A program made the position numbers and the translations under genes. From positions 3,256,321-3,320,320 of the forward strand of contig CP031964.1 of assembly GCA_003443635.1 (NCBI GenBank): 64,000 bases of DNA. The letters are read 5' to 3'. This document shows positions 36,314 to 44,656 of this stretch, piece by piece. The notes under the pieces are model-generated. The model was not told the origin of the DNA, did not search any database, and saw nothing but the letters and a program-made list of their open reading frames with translations. Source of the stretch: Flavobacteriaceae bacterium (GTDB lineage: Bacteria > Bacteroidota > Bacteroidia > Flavobacteriales > Flavobacteriaceae). How positions within the stretch are numbered: position 1 is the stretch's first letter; each line of letters begins with the position of its first letter.

Positions 36314-38045
36314 TCTTCTTTTTCTCTATATATGCATTCATTCTATTTTCGAGAATTGAAAGCGTTACTGTACCTTGTCCTAAAATAACTTCATGAAATT
36401 CACGAATATCAAATTTTGATCCTAGTTCTTTTTTTGCTTTTTTTCTTAACTCTCTAATTTTGAGCTCGCCTATTTTATATGACAATGCCTGGCCTGGCCA
36501 TGAGATATATCGATCAGTCTCTGTATTAACTTCATGGATAGATAATGCCGTATTCGATGACATAAAATCTACCACCTGTTCTCTTGTCCATCCTTTTGCA
36601 TGAATTCCTGTATCCACCACCAGGCGACATGCTCTCCACATTTCATAAGTAAATTTTCCAAAATGCTCATATGGTGTTGTATACATCCCCATTTCTTCAG
36701 CTAAGAATTCTGTATATAACCCCCATCCTTCTCCATAAGCTGAGAGGTATAAGTTTTTTCTGAAATCAGGAATGCTATCTCCAAGTTCATTATTCAAACT
36801 ACCTTGCAAATGGTGTCCTGGAACAGCTTCATGTACCGTTAATGACGGTAATGTATATAATGTTCTACTGGGTAGATCATAAGTATTCACCCAATAATAG
36901 CCAGGATCTGTACTGTTTTTTGAAGTTCCTATATAGCGTCCTCCCGTATATTTTGGAGCTATTGCATCAGGTACCGGAGCGACTCCATAAGGTTTACGAG
37001 GCAATGTTTTAAAAAATCGAGGCAATTGTTCATCTGCTCGTTTTGCCATATCTCTGGCAATCATCAATAACTCTTTCGGAGTTTCTGCATAAAATTGCTT
37101 ATCGGTACGCAAGAATTTTAAAAAATCTGAAAAATCACCTTTAAAATTCAGTCTTTTAATGATCTTTTCCATTTCAGCTTTGATACGCGCTACTTCACGC
37201 AAACCTATATTATGGATATCATCAGCAGTATATTGAGTGCTTGTTGTATAAAAATTAATACGGTCTTGATAAAAAGCTTCTCCATTTGGCATATCTGAAG
37301 CTCCCAAAGTGGTTCTTGTATTGGGAAAGTATTCTGTTTCAAAAAACTCCTTTATACGTTTAAATTGTGGAGTAACATTCTCTTCAATTGCTTTTTTTGC
37401 TACTGTAAGCACAGAATCTTTTTGAGTTTCTGTTAAATTTTCGGGTAAGCTTTTAAATGGAGAATAATAAAAACTATCTTCGTAATTCTCTACAATATGG
37501 TCATCATATGTCGATTCATAACCTTTAAAAATCACTCTAGGCTGTGATACTCCTTTTTCCAGGCCTTCTCTTAAGATTACAAAATGCTGATCTACAAACT
37601 CCGGTATTGCATTTAGCTTATTAAGATAATCTACAACTTGTGTATAATTATTTAAAGGTCGTACCTGGTAAGTTAAATTACTATGAAATCCGGCATCAGA
37701 AAGTATTGGGTTTAGATATCTTTCTAACTCATAAAAACTTATTTCATCTTTTAAAACAAATTCTAATAGTTCTAAAGAGATTTTATCGATTTCATTTAAA
37801 TTATCTCCATTAATTTTTGATAGTTCTTCAAGTTTAGATTTTGAATATTCTGCTTCGGCTTGATAATAGGTTTTGGTAAAAAGACCTAAAGGGTATTTCG
37901 TCTCATCATATCCTTTATGATTTTGATAATCTTCAATTATAGTTTTTAATAATTGTGATGAATCGTTTATTTCCTTCTGTGAACATCCAAAGGTTAGAAT
38001 TACTAAAAAAACAAAAATAGATTTTATACAATTCATCACAACCAA
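36306..38045 (-). CDS. DUF885 metallopeptidase-like lipoprotein
   Basis: This 579-residue protein has a lipoprotein signal ending in FGCSQ; an ATG at 38036 gives a shorter leader. The DUF885 zincin motif is HEAVPGHHLQ, with a downstream EGWGLYTEFLAEEMG segment that likely supplies the third ligand. Members resemble M3/M32-type peptidases, but few have been characterised. The position between the semialdehyde dehydrogenase gene (3-bp gap) and the epimerase gene (8-bp overlap) suggests that it cuts peptides carrying Pro or Hyp outside the inner membrane. That role is inferred from context. Confidence 0.85.
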   Translation of the reverse strand: MVVMNCIKSIFVFLVILTFGCSQKEINDSSQLLKTIIEDYQNHKGYDETKYPLGLFTKTYYQAEAEYSKSKLEELSKINGDNLNEIDKISLELLEFVLKDEISFYELERYLNPILSDAGFHSNLTYQVRPLNNYTQVVDYLNKLNAIPEFVDQHFVILREGLEKGVSQPRVIFKGYESTYDDHIVENYEDSFYYSPFKSLPENLTETQKDSVLTVAKKAIEENVTPQFKRIKEFFETEYFPNTRTTLGASDMPNGEAFYQDRINFYTTSTQYTADDIHNIGLREVARIKAEMEKIIKRLNFKGDFSDFLKFLRTDKQFYAETPKELLMIARDMAKRADEQLPRFFKTLPRKPYGVAPVPDAIAPKYTGGRYIGTSKNSTDPGYYWVNTYDLPSRTLYTLPSLTVHEAVPGHHLQGSLNNELGDSIPDFRKNLYLSAYGEGWGLYTEFLAEEMGMYTTPYEHFGKFTYEMWRACRLVVDTGIHAKGWTREQVVDFMSSNTALSIHEVNTETDRYISWPGQALSYKIGELKIRELRKKAKKELGSKFDIREFHEVILGQGTVTLSILENRMNAYIEKKKNE

Positions 38046-38047
38046 TT

Positions 38048-39631
38048 TTAAATTTTACCTCTTGTTTCTGTATTATCTACTAGTCTTAAAATATGTAATG
38101 GGTTTTCATTTTTAAGTGCATCAGGTAATAATTCATTTGGCCAATTTTGATAACTAAATGGCCGTACCCAACGCTTTATTGAATCTACCCCTACAGCTGT
38201 AAATCTGGAATCTGTTGATGCCGGATATGGACCTCCATGTTGCATCGACGGACATACTTCTACCCCTGTTGGCACTCCATTAAAAATAATACGTCCTACC
38301 CTGTTTTGTAAAGCAGAAATAATAGTTCTATTAGCATTAATATCATCACCATTACCTATAACAGTCCCTGTTAATTGGCCTTCCAAGTGATTTATCACTT
38401 CTTCTAACTGAGTTTCATCATTACATTCCACAACCAATGAAAATGGTCCAAATACCTCCTGATGTAATGCTTTATTGGCAATAAAATCCGAACCTTTTAC
38501 TTTGGTCACGGCTTGCTGTGCATAATTGGATTGTACTGCAGTATCATAATCTGCTATTACATCTAATTCAGGCTGCACAATTGTTTTTGCTTTATTGGTT
38601 TGATATGCATTATTTATATTAGGGTGTAACATGCATGTGGGCTCTATCTTTGATATTTCTTCTCCCAATTCTGCTATGAATGCTGTTAATTCATCACTTC
38701 TAACTCCTAATAACAATCCTGGATTGGTGCAAAACTGACCTGATCCTAATGTAATTGATCCGGCATATATTTTTGCCCAATCAGATCCTTTTTCTTTTAA
38801 GGCTTCGGGTAATAAAACTACAGGGTTTATACTTCCCATCTCTGCAAAAACGGGAATGGGCTCCGGACGTTGTGATGCCAAATCAAACAATGCTCTACCC
38901 CCTCTAATACTTCCTGTAAATCCTACGCCTTTAACTTCCGGATTCTGTACTAATTTTTGACCAACTTCAATGCCACTACTGTTTATATTAGAAAATACCC
39001 CATTAGGCATTCCTGTTTTCTCAGCAGCTTTTATTATTGCTGATGCTACTAATTCTCCTGTTCCAGCATGCATAGGGTGTGATTTTACAATAACCGGACA
39101 TCCTGCAGCCAAAGCAGCTGCCGTATCACCTCCTGCAGTTGAAAATGCTAATGGAAAATTAGATGCTCCAAATACTACCACTGGTCCTAACGGGATTAAC
39201 ATTTTTCGTAAATCTGCCTTTGGTAAAGGCTGGCGTTCTGGTTGAGCAGTATCTATACTGGCTCCTACCCAGGATCCTTCTGTAATATGTGCTGCAAATG
39301 CTCTCAGCTGACCTACGGTTCTCCCTCTTTCCCCTTGTGCTCTGCCTGCCGGCAAACCGCTTTCAGAAGTATACGTCTCTATCAATACATCCCCTAAAGC
39401 TTCTATTTCATCAGCGATTGCATTTAAAAATTCTGCTTTCTTTTGTCCGGATAATTCCTGGTACTCTTTAAATGCTTTCGATGCTAAAACTGCAGCTTGA
39501 TCTATTTCATCAGATGTAGCTTCTACAAAAGTTGTTACATTCTCAATATTTAACTGAGGGTTAAATGTCTTATATGTTTCTGTTCCTTCAGCTTTAAGTT
39601 GATTTCCGATATAATTTTTTCCTGTAATCAT
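38048..39631 (-). CDS. NADP-dependent aldehyde dehydrogenase; likely 2-oxoglutarate semialdehyde dehydrogenase
   Basis: This 527-residue ALDH-superfamily enzyme has the general-base Glu in FAEMGSINPVVL and the nucleophilic Cys in GSGQFCTNPGLL, and the FTGSIRGGRAL cofactor loop is present. The long (>500) form resembles the NADP+-dependent 2-oxoglutarate semialdehyde dehydrogenases of hydroxyproline and sugar-acid pathways. It would complete 4-hydroxyproline breakdown to 2-oxoglutarate. It might also oxidise the aminoadipate semialdehyde predicted from hydroxylysine. A sampled 60-base line has about 40% GC, above the window average. It sits 76 bp downstream of the DapA-like gene. Confidence 0.88.
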   Translation of the reverse strand: MITGKNYIGNQLKAEGTETYKTFNPQLNIENVTTFVEATSDEIDQAAVLASKAFKEYQELSGQKKAEFLNAIADEIEALGDVLIETYTSESGLPAGRAQGERGRTVGQLRAFAAHITEGSWVGASIDTAQPERQPLPKADLRKMLIPLGPVVVFGASNFPLAFSTAGGDTAAALAAGCPVIVKSHPMHAGTGELVASAIIKAAEKTGMPNGVFSNINSSGIEVGQKLVQNPEVKGVGFTGSIRGGRALFDLASQRPEPIPVFAEMGSINPVVLLPEALKEKGSDWAKIYAGSITLGSGQFCTNPGLLLGVRSDELTAFIAELGEEISKIEPTCMLHPNINNAYQTNKAKTIVQPELDVIADYDTAVQSNYAQQAVTKVKGSDFIANKALHQEVFGPFSLVVECNDETQLEEVINHLEGQLTGTVIGNGDDINANRTIISALQNRVGRIIFNGVPTGVEVCPSMQHGGPYPASTDSRFTAVGVDSIKRWVRPFSYQNWPNELLPDALKNENPLHILRLVDNTETRGKI

Positions 39632-39707
39632 CCTTTACTTATTTTTTAAATGTTTTTTTCAAATTTACTTGTTTGTAAGCTATTTCTTTTTTAATAATTT
39701 GAAAGGC

Positions 39708-40664
39708 TTAACCTATTAAGTCCAGAGTTTCAAGTCTTTCTTTTGCCAGGATATATCTTGCACGGACATCATCAATTTGCTGTTGCGTTAATTTCTTACC
39801 AAAGGTACGAAGCCCGCCATCGGCATCATTATGATGAATTCCAAAAGCAAACTTAAGATATTCTAGAAGCAACGGCTGAGCATCCAGATACGATATAGAA
39901 TTCATAGCTTGAGAAATTTTGTTCGCCTCGGCCCATTCTTCATTTAAAACATACTCCTGCATCGTAACACTAGCTTTAGGGAAGATACAACCTACACCTG
40001 TAATTCCACCACATGCTCCGGCTAGTCCTGCATGTACCGTTACGGTGTCGACACCTGCCAAAACTTTTAAATCTTTGTTCGCTAACATCATCGTTTCAAT
40101 AATAGAAACATCTATGGTCGATATTTTTAGCGCAGTTACATTAGGAAGAGTAGCAAGCTTTAGAAGAAGCTCAGTTGAGAGCGCATGGTAACCAGCTGCA
40201 TCAGGATTGTTGTAAGGCATAATAGTTACACCTGCAGCTCTTGCAGTAGCTTCAGCAAGCTCGTAGTACGCATACATTTCTTCGTCAGAAGGAAGCGCCT
40301 TAGTTTTTGGAGGCATTACCATAACGGTATCAACACCAGCCGCCGCTAATCCTTCAACGATTGTAGCTAGTTCTTCTTTCGTTTCTGCTGCTGCTCCACT
40401 GATTAATGGAACATTATATTCTTTAGCAACCTCAGAAAGGGATTTAAGCAAAGAAACGCGTTGCTCAGAGCTTAGATAGCTATTCTCACCTAGCGTACCA
40501 GAACCGACCAATCCGCTCATTCTGCTTCCGCCCAATCCTTGAACTTTTAAAATACCTGCAGCGTATTCTTTTGTTTTTTCAAGGTCAATTTCAACGGTAC
40601 CTGATTGTGACTCTTTTAGCCATGTAAACACGGCTGGCATTACGCCATTCCATTGTAAACTCAT
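39708..40664 (-). CDS. DapA-family lyase; likely delta1-pyrroline-4-hydroxy-2-carboxylate deaminase
   Basis: The protein has 318 residues from the ATG at 40664 (MSLQWNGVMPAVFTW). An upstream in-frame ATG at 40727 adds 21 charged residues that families of this fold lack. The DHDPS/NAL barrel shows GSGTLGENSYL, Tyr in IMPYNNP and the Schiff-base Lys in TALKISTID. Lysine-biosynthetic DapA is unlikely given the surrounding genes. The fit is the LhpC-type deaminase that yields 2-oxoglutarate semialdehyde and ammonia. GC is unusually high (27 of 60 in 40261-40320), which may reflect transfer or strong expression. It is the first gene of the eight-gene minus operon. Confidence 0.82.
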   Translation of the reverse strand: MSLQWNGVMPAVFTWLKESQSGTVEIDLEKTKEYAAGILKVQGLGGSRMSGLVGSGTLGENSYLSSEQRVSLLKSLSEVAKEYNVPLISGAAAETKEELATIVEGLAAAGVDTVMVMPPKTKALPSDEEMYAYYELAEATARAAGVTIMPYNNPDAAGYHALSTELLLKLATLPNVTALKISTIDVSIIETMMLANKDLKVLAGVDTVTVHAGLAGACGGITGVGCIFPKASVTMQEYVLNEEWAEANKISQAMNSISYLDAQPLLLEYLKFAFGIHHNDADGGLRTFGKKLTQQQIDDVRARYILAKERLETLDLIG

Positions 40665-40733
40665 CTTTATATTTTTTTGTAAAGTTACTTCTAGATGTCT
40701 TAATTTTGATAATCTCTTTTTATCCATTATATG

Positions 40734-40745
40734 TACTATATTATC
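40734..40745 (+). promoter_or_regulatory. Partial copy of the island motif (TACTATATTATC)
   Basis: This 12-mer is identical to 20628-20639 inside operator A. It lies between the DapA-like gene and the AraC gene, close to the alternative upstream start at 40727. Low-complexity AT sequence makes chance a real possibility. Confidence 0.35.
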
Positions 40746-40807
40746 TTATATATTAATTTTAACATTATTTATGAATAGTATTTGCGTAATTTTATAATTC
40801 TTATTTT

Positions 40808-40828
40808 TATTGTTGGAATATTAGTATA
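40808..40828 (-). promoter_or_regulatory. Putative island operator B (TATACTA-N5-CCAACAATA)
   Basis: On the minus strand this element has the same two blocks as operator A at 20626, with a spacer one base shorter. It lies 24 bp before the AraC start codon and about 143 bp before the preferred DapA-like start, in the divergent control region. Confidence 0.55.
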
Positions 40829-40852
40829 GGAGATTATTTACAGATTAGATAG

Positions 40853-41704
40853 ATGAAAGTATTACCTTTTATAATCCCAAAGCCCGAACAAGCTGCTCTT
40901 GTATATCAAGAGGATCATGAACTTGTATTTTATGATAAGTTTCATCAGCATGAGGAGATTCAGATCAGTTTAATTGTTGAAGGAGAAGGCACATTAATAG
41001 TTGGAGATACTATTAATTATTATAAGGCAGGAGATGTTTTAGTTATAGGTAGTAATTTGCCTCATGTTTTTAAAAGTGATCTTAAAAAAGAAAAGAAGTC
41101 ACATATGCTTACTTTATTTTTTACAGAAGATGCTTTTGGAAATGATTTTTTTAAGTTAGAGGAATTAAAAGAATTGCTTCCTTTTTTTAAAAGAGCTTCT
41201 CACGGTTTTAAAATTAGTACTCCTAAGAAAGACTTGAATAACTTATTTTTAAAACTTAAAAGTGCATCAAAGCTAGCTCAATTTATTTTGCTTTTAGAAA
41301 TCTTAAAAATAGTTTCTAAACAGTCTTACAAAAGTTTATCGTCATTCATTTACGAAAAAAAATACAATGATCTTGAGGGCAAGCGCATGCGTGACGTAAT
41401 GGAGTATACCATGAACAATTTTCACAAAGACATCACACTTGATAAAATTGCAACAATAGCCGCCATGACAAAAAATGCTTTTTGTAAGTATTTTAAAAAG
41501 CGAACCAATAAAACTTATTTTAGGTTTTTAAACGAATTAAAAATTGAGAGTGCTTGCAAACTACTTTTGGCTAACGAAGATTATACTATATCTGAGATTG
41601 CAGATAAATCAGGTTTTAATAATATTTCTAATTTCAACAGGCAATTTAAATCTTTTAAACGAATTAGTCCAAAAGCATTCAAAAAAAATAATGTGATTAA
41701 CTAA
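40853..41704 (+). CDS. AraC-family regulator of the hydroxyproline/hydroxylysine island
   Basis: This 283-residue protein has an N-terminal cupin sensor (FHQHEEIQISLIVEGEGTL; GDVLVIGSNLPHVF) and a C-terminal AraC/XylS domain with two helix-turn-helix units: LDKIATIAAMTKNAFCKYF and ISEIADKSGFNNISNFNRQF. It is divergent from the DapA-like gene, the first gene of the minus operon, the classic arrangement for a local catabolic regulator. The ligand may be a hydroxyproline-pathway intermediate. That it also controls the distant plus operon is inferred from the shared motif at 20626 and 40808. Confidence 0.88.
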   Translation: MKVLPFIIPKPEQAALVYQEDHELVFYDKFHQHEEIQISLIVEGEGTLIVGDTINYYKAGDVLVIGSNLPHVFKSDLKKEKKSHMLTLFFTEDAFGNDFFKLEELKELLPFFKRASHGFKISTPKKDLNNLFLKLKSASKLAQFILLLEILKIVSKQSYKSLSSFIYEKKYNDLEGKRMRDVMEYTMNNFHKDITLDKIATIAAMTKNAFCKYFKKRTNKTYFRFLNELKIESACKLLLANEDYTISEIADKSGFNNISNFNRQFKSFKRISPKAFKKNNVIN

Positions 41705-41713
41705 TAAAAATGT

Positions 41714-42103
41714 TTATTTATTTAAAGCTTCTCTTATTTTTTTAGGCATTCCTTTAACAACCATATCATAAGAATGATCTATTAATTGTAATAAAAATTG
41801 ATTAGATACATCTTTATTATTCTCAACTGTATTCCAATGTTTTGTATTAACAAATTTTGCATCAGCTTTTCTTCCCATTTGAAATCCACCATGTATACCA
41901 TCATACGATTCTCTGAGTTCTAATGCCCATTGAGGGTCAAATTTTAAAACAACAATTTCTTGATTTCTTTCCCAGCGGTCTAAAGGGATTAGTATAAACA
42001 TTTTGTTCATGACTTTAAAAACCAAAGTGTCATTATCAAAAGGAAGTTCTTCTGTAACTTTCTGTTTTTTTAAACAATAATCCCTTAACGCTTCAATAGT
42101 CAT
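41714..42103 (-). CDS. MmcQ/YjbR-family protein
   Basis: This 129-residue single-domain protein carries the family pattern: an opening IEALRDYCLKKQKVTEELPF, the central VFKVMNKMFILIPLD, and WNTVEN with a final HSYDMVVKGMPKKIR. The family has a double-stranded-DNA-binding-like fold with no proven function in most organisms. It is separated by only 3 bp from the cyclase-family gene upstream, so they are likely co-transcribed. It ends 9 bp from the convergent AraC gene. Confidence 0.85.
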   Translation of the reverse strand: MTIEALRDYCLKKQKVTEELPFDNDTLVFKVMNKMFILIPLDRWERNQEIVVLKFDPQWALELRESYDGIHGGFQMGRKADAKFVNTKHWNTVENNKDVSNQFLLQLIDHSYDMVVKGMPKKIREALNK

Positions 42104-42106
42104 AAA

Positions 42107-42865
42107 CTATGTTTTTTCGATTATGCCATATAAAATTGGTTTACTAGGGCTTGCATCATTATGAAAAGGTGCTATTTGTAAATTCAATATATAAGTTCCG
42201 TCTTTTATCGTATTTGACACAAAAATAAATTCTGTAATTGTAGCTTCAAACCTAATTTTTCCTGCAGTATTCCAAAAAGCATTATGCGCCAAAAGTTTAC
42301 CATCATCTTTTTCTTTATCTATACTAGGCAAGTCAATTAGTAAGTGTTTTATTCCTAATTCTTTTAAATATATTACAGCTTCTTCTAATAAATAAGGTGG
42401 ATTGGTGTTAGAATACTGACGCTTAAGTTTATCTTCAGTATTTGGGAGCGTTCGAATAATAATAGCTTCTGGATGATGATTGTTTTTTAAAGCTAATTCC
42501 AATTGTTTTTTAGTAATTACAAAATCATTTTTTAGTTTTCCAGGAGCAATGGTAACTAGTTCTGCAAAGAAAACAAATTGTTTTAAACTATCATTTACAG
42601 AATAAAACTCTTTTGTAATATGTCCTACACATTCTGTATGTGTTCCGTGAGAGTGTGGGCTAAATTTTATAGAATTAAAATTAACAGCAGCTCCTTTTTT
42701 AACTTTCCCTACCCAACTTCCTATTCGTATAGGTTTAATTTTTGGCTTCCCTACATACCAAGCACTCACATTATCTTTAGAGCGTTTTAAAGTCATAGAA
42801 ATATCTATAGGTTTAGATAAATCAATATGGTATTCTTTTTTGTTGTATTCGATGGTAGCCTGCAT
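42107..42865 (-). CDS. Cyclase-family (kynurenine formamidase-like) metal hydrolase
   Basis: This 252-residue protein contains the cyclase-family metal motif as SPHSHGTHTECVGH (the H-x-G-T-H-x-D/E pattern). The family includes kynurenine formamidases, isatin hydrolases and polyketide cyclases, all of which open or close amide/ester rings. No tryptophan-degradation gene is beside it, so the substrate is open. It lies 13 bp downstream of hemW on the same strand, possibly in a ruvC-hemW-cyclase-mmcQ run. A signal peptide is absent. Confidence 0.85.
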   Translation of the reverse strand: MQATIEYNKKEYHIDLSKPIDISMTLKRSKDNVSAWYVGKPKIKPIRIGSWVGKVKKGAAVNFNSIKFSPHSHGTHTECVGHITKEFYSVNDSLKQFVFFAELVTIAPGKLKNDFVITKKQLELALKNNHHPEAIIIRTLPNTEDKLKRQYSNTNPPYLLEEAVIYLKELGIKHLLIDLPSIDKEKDDGKLLAHNAFWNTAGKIRFEATITEFIFVSNTIKDGTYILNLQIAPFHNDASPSKPILYGIIEKT

Positions 42866-42878
42866 ATTCCAAAGATAA

Positions 42879-44006
42879 TTAAATCTTAAACAATTCTGAA
42901 GCGATTCCGTCTGCTAAAAATTTCCCTTTTTTAGTAGTAGTTAATACTTGTGAGTTTGAAATTTTCAATAAACCTTGCTGTATAAATATTTCAGCTGAAA
43001 CCAGTAAATGAGTTTTTAAATCTAATCCAAAATTTGATTCAACTTTTTCTAAAGATATCCCCCAAATAGTTCGCAATCCTGTCATTATATATTCGTTATA
43101 ACGATCATTATTTGACAAGGTTTCTATAGTAAGGGGTAAATTATTTTTCTGAATGGACTGAATATATTTTGTATTGTTAGCTATATTCCAACTGCGTTGC
43201 TTACCATTAAATGAATGTGCAGAAGGACCAATACCTAAATACTCTTTCCCTTGCCAATATGATGTATTATGTCGTGATAAGTAATCAGGTTTTCCAAAAT
43301 TTGAAATTTCGTAATGTATAAACTCTTTTTCTTCGGTTGCTTTAACTAAATGATTAAAATGCGCTAATGCTAGATCTTCATCCATTTGTGGGTATTCACC
43401 TTTTTTAATAAAGCGATCTAATGCTGTTTTAGGTTCTACGGTTAAAGCATAACTGGAGATATGATTAACTCCAAAACTAAAAGCCGTGTGCAAATTCTCA
43501 TTCCATTTTTCTAAACTCATATTAGGAATACCATAAATCAAATCGATTGTTATATTATCAAAAAATTGTGTTGTTAACTCTAAACATTGTTTTGCTTCTT
43601 GAGCATTATGTGCTCTATTCATACTTTTCAAATCATCTTCAAAAAACGATTGTATCCCAATACTCAATCTATTAATAGGCGTATTTGATAAATTGTGTAT
43701 TTGTTTAGTAGTTAAGTCATCAGGATTTGCTTCTAAAGTAATTTCAGGTTTATGGATGACAGTATAATTTTTATAGATATTATCAATCAATAATTGCAAT
43801 TCATCAATCGATAATACACTTGGTGTTCCGCCACCAAAATATATAGTTTCTACAATTTCATTTTTTAGCTCATCTTTACGTAATTCAAGTTCTTTCACCA
43901 AAGCTTGAATTAATTCATCTTTCTTTTTTAGGGATGTCGAAAAATGAAAATCGCAATAATGGCATGCTTGTTTACAAAACGGGATATGAATATAAATTCC
44001 TGAGAT
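42879..44006 (-). CDS. hemW: Radical-SAM heme chaperone HemW, apparent non-ATG start
   Basis: The radical-SAM cluster motif CxxxCxxC (CKQACHYC) lies in the frame upstream of the first GTG at 43901, so the gene must start earlier. The conserved N-terminus GIYIHIPFC is preceded by ATC TCA, and TAA follows two codons further upstream. ATC at 44006 (or ATT at 43997) is the only candidate start, giving about 375 residues, the normal family length. IYFGGGTPS and LSIGIQSF are intact, as is the C-terminal HemW domain. HemW inserts heme into target proteins. It follows ruvC by 27 bp. Confidence 0.88.
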   Translation of the reverse strand: MSGIYIHIPFCKQACHYCDFHFSTSLKKKDELIQALVKELELRKDELKNEIVETIYFGGGTPSVLSIDELQLLIDNIYKNYTVIHKPEITLEANPDDLTTKQIHNLSNTPINRLSIGIQSFFEDDLKSMNRAHNAQEAKQCLELTTQFFDNITIDLIYGIPNMSLEKWNENLHTAFSFGVNHISSYALTVEPKTALDRFIKKGEYPQMDEDLALAHFNHLVKATEEKEFIHYEISNFGKPDYLSRHNTSYWQGKEYLGIGPSAHSFNGKQRSWNIANNTKYIQSIQKNNLPLTIETLSNNDRYNEYIMTGLRTIWGISLEKVESNFGLDLKTHLLVSAEIFIQQGLLKISNSQVLTTTKKGKFLADGIASELFKI

Positions 44007-44033
44007 GGCTTAAAAATTTAAATTAATGAGTTA

Positions 44034-44588
44034 CTATTTCTTAATTCGTTTTTCATTTTGTTTTACAAAACTCTCCCAGCCTGTATAACTTTTACCAATA
44101 GTAACTTTTCCTGAATTATAAAAATGACATACCGCGGCTGCTAACCCATCTGTAGCATCTAAGTTTTTTGGCAATGTTTTTAATCCTAATAAACTTTGAA
44201 GCATCTTGGCAACTTGTTCTTTACTTGCATTCCCGTTTCCAGTAATGGCCATTTTAATTTTTTTAGGCAGATATTCTGTAATTGGAATTTGTCTGGATAA
44301 GCCTGCTGCCATTGCTACACCTTGTGCTCGCCCTAACTTTAACATACTCTGTACATTTTTACCAAAAAAAGGCGCCTCAATAGCAATTTCGTCTGGGTGA
44401 TGTGTATCGATTAGCTCAATAGTGCGCTCAAAAATGAGTTTTAACTTTAGGTAATGATCACTATATTTTGATAAATTGAGTTCGTTAAGTTGAATGAATT
44501 GCATTTGCTTACTCACCACTTTTATAAGTCCAAAACCCATAATAGTTGTTCCTGGATCTATTCCTAATATAATTCGCTCCTTATTCAT
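44034..44588 (-). CDS. ruvC: Holliday junction endonuclease RuvC
   Basis: This 184-residue protein has the RuvC fold and its acidic catalytic residues: Asp in ILGIDPGTTIMGFG, Glu in EIAIEAPFFG, and the late Asp pair in NLDATDGLAAAVCH. It resolves Holliday junctions with RuvAB during recombination and repair. The length is typical. It begins 68 bp from the divergent flippase-like gene and leads into hemW. The C-terminal KQNEKRIKK tail is basic. The identification is secure. Confidence 0.96.
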   Translation of the reverse strand: MNKERIILGIDPGTTIMGFGLIKVVSKQMQFIQLNELNLSKYSDHYLKLKLIFERTIELIDTHHPDEIAIEAPFFGKNVQSMLKLGRAQGVAMAAGLSRQIPITEYLPKKIKMAITGNGNASKEQVAKMLQSLLGLKTLPKNLDATDGLAAAVCHFYNSGKVTIGKSYTGWESFVKQNEKRIKK

Positions 44589-44656
44589 TAATTAATTGCT
44601 ATATACACAATAATAATCTTACTTTGTAAAGCCTTCAAAATCTAAGGCTAGATTAT

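Noticed and set aside
39708..40727. 4-hydroxy-tetrahydrodipicolinate synthase (dapA) for lysine biosynthesis
   Set aside because: It is embedded in the hydroxyproline operon beside epimerase, oxidase and semialdehyde dehydrogenase genes; the family also contains the pathway deaminase.
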